Of a DNA stretch of 11,032 nucleotides, positions 1-5,939 are shown in pieces. Where the stretch lies: NCBI GenBank assembly GCA_028277325.1, contig JANQGL010000361.1, positions 1 through 11,032 of the forward strand, in the 5' to 3' direction. Position numbers and translations under genes: made by a program. The stretch is from Magnetospira sp. GTDB lineage: Bacteria; Pseudomonadota; Alphaproteobacteria; Rhodospirillales; Magnetospiraceae. Positions within the stretch are counted from its first letter, which is position 1, and each line of letters opens with the position of its first letter. A model generated the notes under the pieces. That model was not told the DNA's origin. It did no database searches and was given only the letters and a program-made list of their open reading frames with translations.

Positions 1-199
1 GCGGCGGCACCCGGACTTCCTGTCCCGCCGCCAGCCTTTGCCCGGCCTTGGCGCGCCCGCCGTCGACCCGCACCTGACCGGTCCGCAGGAGTTTCTGCAA
101 ACGCACCTGGGTGACCTGCGGGTAGTGGGCGCGGAACCAGCGGTCCAGCCGCAGCCCGGCCTCGGAGGCCGCCACCGTCCGCCGTTCGACCCCGCTCAT
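1..199 (-). CDS. RluA/RluC/RluD-family pseudouridine synthase, N-terminal part (runs off the window)
   Basis: Only the first 66 codons are visible; the catalytic domain lies beyond the left edge. The visible part reads as an S4 RNA-binding domain at roughly residues 16-64, with the motif RLDRWFRAHYP near residue 17 and LQKLLRTGQVRVDG near residue 35. These are typical of large-subunit rRNA pseudouridine synthases of the RluC/RluD type, which convert specific uridines of 23S rRNA to pseudouridine in the cytoplasm. The ATG is set by a four-base ATGA overlap with the crcB stop codon. No clear Shine-Dalgarno sequence precedes it, so translation is probably coupled to crcB. A crcB-rluC pair is a familiar arrangement in alphaproteobacteria. 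Which uridine is modified cannot be told from this fragment, so I give no gene symbol. Confidence 0.85.
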   Translation of the reverse strand, partial: MSGVERRTVAASEAGLRLDRWFRAHYPQVTQVRLQKLLRTGQVRVDGGRAKAGQRLAAGQEVRVPP

Positions 200-585
200 G
201 ACAGGACCAGCCGCGCCGCCGCCAGGCCGAGCACCAGGGCGAGCACGCCCAGCACCACCGACACCACCACGTAGGCGGTGCCGGCCGCCACCTCGTGGCG
301 TTCGAGCATCAGGGTGTAGACGTCCAGCGAGAAGGTGGAGAAAGTGGTGAAGGCGCCCAGGAAGCCGACCCGGATGGCGTCGCGCAGTTCGGGCGGCGGC
401 GACCAGACGCGGGCCAGGGTCTCGGCCAGCACCCCGAGCAGGAACGATCCCGCCACGTTGACCGCCAGGGTGCCATAGGGGAACCCGTGGCCCATCCAAT
501 GGGTCACCTGGGTCGACATCAGATGGCGGCTGACCGCGCCGATCGCCCCGCCGACCGCGATGGACAGGAGAAGCAGGAGGTTCAT
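196..585 (-). CDS. crcB: Fluoride ion channel CrcB (Fluc family)
   Basis: This 129-residue protein exports fluoride across the inner membrane and so protects cytoplasmic enzymes. It has four hydrophobic segments at about 3-22, 36-58, 71-92 and 102-127. The family signatures are all present: GGAIGAVSRH (12-21) with the conserved arginine R20, GTLAVNVAGSFLLG (38-51) with pore residue N43, and GFLGAFTTFSTFS (74-86). The last contains the phenylalanines F82 and F85 of the fluoride pathway and the loop that binds the central sodium. The length is normal for a single-domain, dual-topology Fluc subunit, which works as a homodimer. The ATG is preceded by GGAG on the minus strand (591-594) at a spacing of five bases. 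It is followed by the pseudouridine synthase gene with an ATGA overlap. I could not recognise a fluoride riboswitch upstream. Confidence 0.95.
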   Translation of the reverse strand: MNLLLLLSIAVGGAIGAVSRHLMSTQVTHWMGHGFPYGTLAVNVAGSFLLGVLAETLARVWSPPPELRDAIRVGFLGAFTTFSTFSLDVYTLMLERHEVAAGTAYVVVSVVLGVLALVLGLAAARLVLS

Positions 586-590
586 GCCCG

Positions 591-594
591 CTCC
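591..594 (-). promoter_or_regulatory. Ribosome binding site of crcB
   Basis: GGAG read on the minus strand lies five bases before the crcB ATG and supports that start. Confidence 0.5.
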
Positions 595-624
595 ATAGCA
601 CAGCCGACGGCAGGCGTCATCGCG

Positions 625-664
625 TTAGGGTCGAGGCTCGCTGCGCCCGCACCTCTGGGTGAGG
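625..664. repeat. Degenerate intergenic palindromic repeat, copy 1
   Basis: Read on the minus strand this begins CCTCACCCAGAGG, continues through a GC-rich centre and ends CCTCGACCCTAA. It resembles the short CCTCACCCTGAGG...CCTTCGAGG-type repeats scattered between genes in many alphaproteobacteria. Its outer arm is decayed. It lies in the opposite orientation to copy 2. The CCTCTGGGTGAGG arm at 652-664 matches the reverse complement of 686-698 at 12 of 13 positions, so the two copies could also pair with each other. Confidence 0.5.
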
Positions 665-683
665 TTGATACTCAAAGAAAAAA

Positions 684-728
684 CGCCTCACCCTGAGGCG
701 GCCCGCAGGGCCCGCGAAGGGGGAGGCG
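684..728. repeat. Intergenic palindromic repeat, copy 2
   Basis: The outer arms CGCCTCACCCT (684-694) and AGGGGGAGGCG (718-728) pair at all but one or two positions, and the inner GCGGCCC and GGGCCCGC segments form a second stem. The whole unit can fold into a long GC-rich cruciform or RNA hairpin. The CCTCACCCTGAGG start followed by a GCGAAGG segment is the pattern of a common alphaproteobacterial intergenic repeat family. It is more intact than copy 1. Confidence 0.55.
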
Positions 729-740
729 CGGACCCGGTGA

Positions 741-757
741 GCCTCGAAGCACGAGGC
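741..757. repeat. Small perfect hairpin next to the repeat pair
   Basis: GCCTCG, loop AAGCA, CGAGGC: a perfect six-base-pair stem. It lies 12 bases after repeat copy 2 and shares its CCTCGAAG wording, so it may be a third eroded fragment of the same family. No T tract follows on either strand, so there is little reason to call it a terminator. Confidence 0.35.
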
Positions 758-883
758 CCCCCGCATCGGTATTTCGGTCCCCGCCGCGCATCGCGAGGAA
801 CTCGCGACCGGCTTCGAAACAACAATCGACCTTCGAGCCGGAATCGGCGACAGTCCGCAGGGGATTTCTTGGGGAAACGTTAC

Positions 884-890
884 GGGGGAG
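884..890 (+). promoter_or_regulatory. Ribosome binding site of the membrane-protein gene
   Basis: GGGGGAG lies seven bases upstream of the ATG at 898. This decides that start. Confidence 0.55.
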
Positions 891-897
891 TTGCGTC

Positions 898-1668
898 ATG
901 GCCGAGGAACGGACGACCGAAGGCTATCGGATCGGGCGGGTCTTCAGCAATAGCCTGAAGGTGCTCAGGAGTAATTTCCTGCCCTTCATGGGTCTGAGCC
1001 TGCTCATCATGTCACCGCAATTCCTGGTGTCATACGCCCTGTCCCGGTCGACGCTCGCCGATCCGGCGGGCATGCCCTCCCCGATGCTTCTCGTTCTGAG
1101 CGTGATCCTGCCGCTTCTGCTCACCGGACTGCTGACCGCGACCCTGTGTCACGGCACGTTCCAGCATCTATCCGGACAGCGGGTCTCGATGGGCGACAGC
1201 GTCCGCACCGGACTGCGGGTGCTGCCCGTCGTCATCGCGGTCAGCCTGCTGTATTCCCTCGCCACGATGGGCGGAGCGCTGTTGCTGCTCGTTCCGGGAT
1301 TGATCGTCATGACGATGTTCGTGGTCAGCGTCCCGGCGGCGGTGATCGAACGCCCCGGGGTGTTCAGGAGCTTCGCGCGGAGCCGGATCCTGACCAAGGG
1401 CGACCGGTGGAAGGTGTTCGGCACCTATCTCCTTTTCATCCTGCTCTCTATCGTCGTCGGTCTCCTGATTGGCTTCGTCATCGGGTTCGGCCTCGGTACC
1501 GCGCCGCAGGACCAGGGGGTGATCGCTCTGGCCGGCTCGCTGATCGAGTCCGTCGTCAATGCCGTCGTCTACGCCCTCGGCGCGGTTCTCGTCGCGGTGA
1601 TCTACAACGAATTGCGGATCGTCAAGGAAGGCGCCACGGCCGAGCAGATCGCCGCCGTGTTCGATTGA
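898..1668 (+). CDS. Polytopic membrane protein of the GPDPase-membrane-domain/YciC-like type, function unknown
   Basis: This 256-residue protein has a short charged N-terminus (1-24) and about five or six hydrophobic segments, near 25-48, 62-84, 108-122, 124-150, 174-200 and 208-236. The loop ERPGVFRSFARSRILTKG (151-168), continuing into WKVFG, is the diagnostic part: a proline-led pair of helices with a basic, amphipathic 'SFxRSxxLTKGxxWxxFG' segment. It recurs in uncharacterised YciC/DUF975-like proteins and in the membrane domain of some glycerophosphodiester phosphodiesterases. The C-terminal YNELRIVKEG (236-245) is also typical. The protein has no catalytic domain, so I infer a structural or membrane-organising role and name no activity. 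It is monocistronic, with a strong ribosome binding site, and converges on the RDD gene. Confidence 0.8.
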   Translation: MAEERTTEGYRIGRVFSNSLKVLRSNFLPFMGLSLLIMSPQFLVSYALSRSTLADPAGMPSPMLLVLSVILPLLLTGLLTATLCHGTFQHLSGQRVSMGDSVRTGLRVLPVVIAVSLLYSLATMGGALLLLVPGLIVMTMFVVSVPAAVIERPGVFRSFARSRILTKGDRWKVFGTYLLFILLSIVVGLLIGFVIGFGLGTAPQDQGVIALAGSLIESVVNAVVYALGAVLVAVIYNELRIVKEGATAEQIAAVFD

Positions 1669-1695
1669 GCGTGGCGGAGAACCGGTCTCCGGACC

Positions 1696-1719
1696 GGCCG
1701 CGGCTTCGCGCCCGCGGCC
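1696..1719. terminator. GC-rich hairpin between convergent genes
   Basis: GGCCGCGG and CCGCGGCC form a perfect eight-base-pair stem with an eight-base loop (CTTCGCGC), 28 bases after the membrane-protein stop codon and 55 bases beyond the RDD stop codon. A smaller overlapping stem, CCGGT (1682-1686) with ACCGG (1693-1697), offers an alternative fold. There is no T run on either strand, so it fits a bidirectional structural terminator better than a classical intrinsic one. Confidence 0.5.
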
Positions 1720-1773
1720 CGTTGCGGGTGGGGTTGGCGGCGCCGAGCGGACGGCCCGGATCTTCGGCTGGCC

Positions 1774-2679
1774 TCAATCGTGCTGGCTGCGTTTCGTCTC
1801 GCCGATCAGCATGCGGGCCTCCAGGCGCCCCCGGAGGGCGGAGTAGTAGGCGTCGAGGAACGCCTTCGGGTCGGTACCGGCGGCGTCGGCCGGATAGCCG
1901 ATCTTGCGGGCGATCCGGGCCGCCACCTCGGCCCGCACCTCGGCCGCCGCCTTGTCGGTCCGCCGCAGCACCTCCTCCAGAGTGTGCAGTTCCAGCACCC
2001 CGTAGACGTCCAACTGCGGCGCGGTGAAAGCGAAGTCCAGCCGGTCGGTGTCCGGACCGTCCTCGCCGGTCCCGGACAGCAGGTCCTCCAGCAGCAGGGT
2101 CCTCTGCGCGGCGATGACCCAGGTGCCGGCGATCACGTCCCCGGCCCGCAGACGGTCCCGGTTGAAATAGGGCAGGCAGACGAAAATCCCGGCCCAGATC
2201 CAGGTCAGCAGGTGCGCGGCGCCGCTCAGTCCGTCGCCGGCCGGCGTCAGGACGATCGTCGCCGGCAGGAACAGTTCGACCTCGCGCATCAGGTTGCGGG
2301 CGAAGACGGCGTCCGTCGTCAGCTGCCCGCCCTCCCGGTCGACCACCCGCAGCCCGATCGCCCGCTTGCCCGGCGTCCGGCCGTGCCAGCGGATCTCGAA
2401 AAACGCGAAATAGAAATTGCGGACCACGAAGAAACCGATCAGTCCCAGCGACACGCCCCCCGAAGCGGACAGCTCGAAGACGGTCAACGTCAACGCCAAG
2501 ACCAGGCCGGCGATCAGCCCCAGCATGATCAGCAGATCGATCAGCACCGCGCCGGCCCGCGCGACGCGATCGGCCAGTTCGACCCGCAGGACGACGCCCT
2601 CGGGGGTGACGATCTCGCGCGTCCGGCGCGGATACGGCAGGGCGCGCGGGCCGACGGCCGGGACCTCAGGCGTCGCCAC
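1774..2679 (-). CDS. RDD-family membrane protein with long C-terminal extension
   Basis: Last gene of the six-gene operon, 301 residues. The RDD domain covers about residues 25-192. It has the N-terminal ADRVARAGAVLIDLL (36-50) with conserved arginine and aspartate, and hydrophobic segments near 43-68, 76-94 and 152-172. GRTPGKRAIGLRVVD (100-114) and DRLRAGDVIAGTWVI (175-189) complete the signature. RDD proteins are small inner-membrane proteins; some have been linked to ion transport, but most are uncharacterised. Residues 193-301 form a soluble, charged, apparently helical tail, longer than a minimal RDD protein needs and possibly a docking arm for operon partners. The start is GTG, supported by GGGAGG on the minus strand (2686-2691) six bases upstream. 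The gene overlaps the end of the SpoIIM-family gene by 14 bases. Confidence 0.88.
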   Translation of the reverse strand: MATPEVPAVGPRALPYPRRTREIVTPEGVVLRVELADRVARAGAVLIDLLIMLGLIAGLVLALTLTVFELSASGGVSLGLIGFFVVRNFYFAFFEIRWHGRTPGKRAIGLRVVDREGGQLTTDAVFARNLMREVELFLPATIVLTPAGDGLSGAAHLLTWIWAGIFVCLPYFNRDRLRAGDVIAGTWVIAAQRTLLLEDLLSGTGEDGPDTDRLDFAFTAPQLDVYGVLELHTLEEVLRRTDKAAAEVRAEVAARIARKIGYPADAAGTDPKAFLDAYYSALRGRLEARMLIGETKRSQHD

Positions 2680-3676
2680 GGCCGGCCTCCCGTCCGGCGG
2701 CCAGGAAATAGCCGAGCCAGCCGAGCAGCATGAGGCCGCCGACGCCGGCCCGCTCCCAGGGATCGGTGATCAGTTGTCGGGCGAACCCCTCCAGCAGGCC
2801 GGCGACCAGGAACATCCCCACCGCCCCGATGACGACCCGCCCGGCCAGGCGGCCGCGTCGGCGCAGGTTGTGCAGGCGGGTCCCGGTGCCCGGCAGGACG
2901 ATGGCGGCGCCAAGCGACATCCCGGCACCGGCGCAGAGCAGGATGGCGGGGATCTCCGTGGTTCCGTGCACCGCGACCCAGGCGAGGAAATCCCAGGTCA
3001 GGCCGTGACCGGCGAAGACGGCGGTCATCGCGCCGAGCACGGCGCCGTTGTAGAACACCAGCAGGGCGGTCGGCACGCCGAGGGCGAAACCGAGGGCGAA
3101 ACCGAGGAACCCGACCGTCGCGTTGTGGGTGAACAGATAGGTCGCGAACAGGTGCAGCATCGAGTCGACCGAGGCGTCGGTGTCGTAGAGGGTGTCGCGC
3201 AGTTGCGCCGCCGTCGCCTCCGGCCCGCGCTCGCCGGCCATCCCCGGGTCGACGAAGGTGTAGAACCAGACCGGGTCGGCGGCAGTCAGAAGGTAGCCCG
3301 CCGTCACGCCGGCCAGCAGGATGCCCAGCGCCGCCAGCAGATATCCTCCGATGCCGCGCACGGCGGCCGGAAGCCCCCGCCGCAGGTAGTCCTTGAGCGC
3401 CTGGACCGGGTCGCCGCGCGCCCCGTAGACGATCAGGTAGGCGCGCACCGACAGGTTCTCCAGGTAGTTCAGCAGGTTGCGGTCGAGCGAGATGGCCCGG
3501 GCCACGGACAGCGACGACAGGGTGGCCCGGTACAGGGTCGGCAGGCGGAACGCCTGCTCCGCGTCGGGCGACCGGAGTCCCGATTGCTCGGCCTTGGCGA
3601 CCAGGGCCTCCAGGTCGCGCCATACGTGCTCGCGCTCGCGGCGGAAGGCATGGCTCTTCAGCAGCCCCTCGGCCAT
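2666..3676 (-). CDS. SpoIIM-family (DUF95) integral membrane protein
   Basis: This 336-residue protein belongs to the family named after the Bacillus stage II sporulation protein M, but this organism is almost certainly not a spore former, so the name reflects homology only. A soluble, charged N-terminal region (1-100) contains SLSVARAISLDRNLLNYLE (55-73). It is followed by hydrophobic segments near 104-131, 174-200, 202-223, 229-262, 278-298 and 311-327. The family signature is HGTTEIPAILLCAGAGMSLG (237-256), with a histidine and glutamate buried in a membrane helix, and EGFARQLIT (296-304) follows. The start is fixed by the TGATG junction with the DUF58 stop codon and by GGAG eight bases upstream. 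Known context with MoxR and DUF58 suggests a membrane channel, scaffold or remodelling component; that role is inference. Confidence 0.9.
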   Translation of the reverse strand: MAEGLLKSHAFRREREHVWRDLEALVAKAEQSGLRSPDAEQAFRLPTLYRATLSSLSVARAISLDRNLLNYLENLSVRAYLIVYGARGDPVQALKDYLRRGLPAAVRGIGGYLLAALGILLAGVTAGYLLTAADPVWFYTFVDPGMAGERGPEATAAQLRDTLYDTDASVDSMLHLFATYLFTHNATVGFLGFALGFALGVPTALLVFYNGAVLGAMTAVFAGHGLTWDFLAWVAVHGTTEIPAILLCAGAGMSLGAAIVLPGTGTRLHNLRRRGRLAGRVVIGAVGMFLVAGLLEGFARQLITDPWERAGVGGLMLLGWLGYFLAAGREAGRGDA

Positions 3677-4983
3677 CAGATCTGCTCCAGCCGCTTGATG
3701 GTCAGATAGCGGTTGAGCAACCGGGTGTTCAGGTCGCCGGCCCCGCACTCCAGGCAGTGCACGCCGAGGCGCCGCAGCCGTTCCAGGACCACCCTTCGAT
3801 CCTTCGCGAAGTCGTCCGCCACCACCGCCCGAAACAGGTCCCGGGTCCGGACCGGCGCCGTTTCGACGAGGACGTCGAGCGCCGGGTCGCGCAGGGTCAC
3901 GAACAGGACCAGGTGCCGCGTCGCCAGGCGGCCGACGTTCTCCAGCATCAGTTCGGCCGTCACCGTGTCGACGAAATCGCTCATCACGATGACCAGCGAG
4001 CGCCGATGCACGTTGCCCAGCAGTTCGCCGAGCCCCAGGGTGAAGTTCGTCTCCTCGGCGTGGTAGTCCAGCTGCGCGGCGGCGACGTGCAGGCGGTCGA
4101 ACGCCCGTGCCCCGCCGATCGGGCGGGAATAGTGGCGGACCCGGGCGTCGAACCCGAAGATGCCCACCCGGTCGCCGCCCTTCAGGGACGCCCAGGCGAT
4201 CAGCAGTCCCGCGTTGATCGCCCGGTCCAGCTTGGGAACCCCCTCCAGCGGCTCGCTCATCAGGTATCCGGTATCGAACGCCAGCAGGATCTGGTGGTTG
4301 CGCTCGGCCTCGAACTCCTTGCAGATCAGCGACCGGTGCTTGGCCGACTGCTTCCAGTCGATGGACCGGGTGTCGAAGCCCGGCACCCATCCCCGCAGGG
4401 CCTTGAATTCGGACCCGTCGCCCTGTTCGTGCTGGACCCTCTCCCCATGCGGGGCGTCGCGCGCCGTGAACCGCATCGCGGCCTGGGTGACGGCGCGCAG
4501 GTTGGGGACCACCGGGACGGTGCCGCCGAGCTCGATCACCCGGACATGCGACGCCAGGCCCCGCGGACCCCGCCACCGCAGCCAGACGCGATCGACCCGG
4601 GCGGTGCCGCGCCGGGTCGCCGCGAGGGGGACCTCGACCCGGCCCCGGCGGCCGGCCGGAACCGGGCAGACCGCGCGCGGTGGGACGTCCAGTATGTCGT
4701 CCGTATCGAAATGGACCTCGACCTCGGCGCCGCGCCGGTCCTGGAACCCGACGTCGACCGCCAGGGTTCCGGGGTCCCCGATATGGAGCACGGCGGGCGG
4801 CGTCACCGAGACCCGGACGGCGCGCCGCCCCGGGACGGCCAGGGCGTCGATCCCCGACAACAGCAGAACGGTCCCCAGCCAGACCACGCCCAGCGCCCAC
4901 AACCCGTCGTTCGCGATGGTCGCGAACAGGCCCACCGGCACGCCGGCAAGCAGCAGCAGGGCGGCCTTGAGGGTCGGGCGCAT
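3676..4983 (-). CDS. DUF58 domain protein (vWA-like partner of MoxR)
   Basis: A 435-residue protein. The N-terminus has two hydrophobic segments (about 7-24 and 27-47), then a beta-rich region (55-160) and the DUF58/vWA-like domain (about 165-430). The signature GDGSEFKALRGWVPGFD (188-204), continuing to RSIDWKQSAK (206-215), is complete. In a vWA domain the metal site begins DxSxS. Here the equivalent stretch is FDTGYLMSEP (236-245), so the first aspartate is kept but the serine pair is not. SDFVD (335-339) may supply a later metal ligand. DUF58 proteins are commonly encoded beside MoxR ATPases and are thought to be their adaptors or clients. The ATG overlaps the moxR stop by one base (TGATG), and no strong ribosome binding site is seen, so translation is probably coupled. 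Confidence 0.92.
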   Translation of the reverse strand: MRPTLKAALLLLAGVPVGLFATIANDGLWALGVVWLGTVLLLSGIDALAVPGRRAVRVSVTPPAVLHIGDPGTLAVDVGFQDRRGAEVEVHFDTDDILDVPPRAVCPVPAGRRGRVEVPLAATRRGTARVDRVWLRWRGPRGLASHVRVIELGGTVPVVPNLRAVTQAAMRFTARDAPHGERVQHEQGDGSEFKALRGWVPGFDTRSIDWKQSAKHRSLICKEFEAERNHQILLAFDTGYLMSEPLEGVPKLDRAINAGLLIAWASLKGGDRVGIFGFDARVRHYSRPIGGARAFDRLHVAAAQLDYHAEETNFTLGLGELLGNVHRRSLVIVMSDFVDTVTAELMLENVGRLATRHLVLFVTLRDPALDVLVETAPVRTRDLFRAVVADDFAKDRRVVLERLRRLGVHCLECGAGDLNTRLLNRYLTIKRLEQI

Positions 4984-5939
4984 CAGCGGGGAACCGGAAC
5001 CTGTTCGAGGATCTGCGCAACGACGCCGTCCGCGTCCAGGCCCTCGATTTCCGCCGCCGCCGACAGCACGATGCGGTGCCGCATCAGCGGCAGGAACAGC
5101 GCCTTGACGTCGTCCGGGATCACGTAGTCGCGTCCGTCGAGCGCCGCGTGGGCCCGCGACGCCGCGGCCAGCATGGCGGCGGCACGCGGCGAGGCGCCGT
5201 ACTGCAGGGACGGATGCTCGCGGCTCAGACGGACCAGGTCGACGATGTAGTCGACCATCTCGGAGGCCACGCGGAGCCCTCGCACGAAATCGCGCAGGGC
5301 GGTCACGGCGGGCAGGTCGGCCACCGGCCGCACCCCGAACCGCGCCGGATCGGCCACCGCCGTCCTGGCCCCGTGATCGGCCACGATCCGGCGCTCCTCG
5401 TCGCGCGACGGATAGGCAAGCAGGTGCTTGAACAGGAAGCGGTCCAGCTGGGCTTCCGGCAGCGGATAGGTCCCCTGCTGCTCGATCGGGTTCTGGGTCG
5501 CCACCACCATGAAGCCGTCGCCCAGCGGATGGCTGGTCCCGTCGATGGTGACCTTGCGTTCCTGCATCGCCTCCAGCAGCGCGGCCTGGGTCTTCGGCGG
5601 CGTCCGGTTGATCTCGTCGGCCAGCAGCAGCTCGGTGAAGATCGGCCCCCTGGTCAGGGCGAACTGGCTGGTCCGGAAATCGAACAGGTTGGTGCCCAGC
5701 ACGTCGCCCGGCATCAGGTCGGGGGTGAACTGGATGCGCCCGAAGCGCAGGTCGAGCGCCGCGGCGAAGGTGCGCGCCAGCAGCGTCTTGGCGGTCCCGG
5801 GAACGCCTTCCAGCAGGACGTGGCCTTCCGACAGCAGGCCGACCAGGAGCAGGTCGAGCGCCGCCTCCTGTCCGACGACGACCTTGCGGACTTCGGCGCG
5901 CAGCCTATCGGCGATCGATCGGGCGAGTTCCAGATCCAT
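4983..5939 (-). CDS. MoxR-family AAA+ ATPase
   Basis: A 318-residue cytoplasmic ATPase of the MoxR type (AAA_3 domain followed by the AAA lid). Visible motifs are Walker A GVPGTAKT (45-52), the MoxR-specific RIQFTPDLMPGDVLG (68-82), Walker B LLLADEINR (104-112), sensor 1 ATQNP (147-151), the EQQGTYPLPEAQLDRF block (153-168) with a probable arginine finger, and sensor 2 GASPRA (248-253). All key residues are intact, so it should be an active hexameric ATPase. Family members act as chaperone-like motors that mature or remodel partner proteins, often through a vWA protein; here DUF58 is the obvious partner. The ATG has AGGA on the minus strand (5948-5951) eight bases upstream. It overlaps the DUF4350 gene by 35 bases and the DUF58 gene by one. 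I give no symbol because MoxR paralogues are many. Confidence 0.95.
   Translation of the reverse strand: MDLELARSIADRLRAEVRKVVVGQEAALDLLLVGLLSEGHVLLEGVPGTAKTLLARTFAAALDLRFGRIQFTPDLMPGDVLGTNLFDFRTSQFALTRGPIFTELLLADEINRTPPKTQAALLEAMQERKVTIDGTSHPLGDGFMVVATQNPIEQQGTYPLPEAQLDRFLFKHLLAYPSRDEERRIVADHGARTAVADPARFGVRPVADLPAVTALRDFVRGLRVASEMVDYIVDLVRLSREHPSLQYGASPRAAAMLAAASRAHAALDGRDYVIPDDVKALFLPLMRHRIVLSAAAEIEGLDADGVVAQILEQVPVPR

Larger units (their letters stand above)
586..897. other. Gene-free region between divergent genes
   Basis: About 310 bases separate crcB from the membrane-protein gene on the plus strand. The region holds two degenerate copies of a palindromic repeat and one small hairpin, listed separately, plus the ribosome binding sites at each end. 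The short reading frames here have poor codon use and no recognisable motifs. I see no convincing sigma-70 promoter pair, no fluoride riboswitch and no tRNA. Both flanking genes should be transcribed outwards from here, so promoters must lie within it or overlap the repeats. Confidence 0.6.

Noticed and set aside
659..958. Possible small genes in the gap upstream of 898, on both strands
   Set aside because: They run through the palindromic repeats, lack ribosome binding sites and have unbiased codon positions.
2666..5020. A 784-codon open frame on the minus strand running through the whole DUF58 region
   Set aside because: Only its last 336 codons encode a recognisable protein (SpoIIM family). 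The upstream part is an alternative frame of the DUF58 gene, rich in arginine, glycine and proline as expected for a GC-rich shadow.
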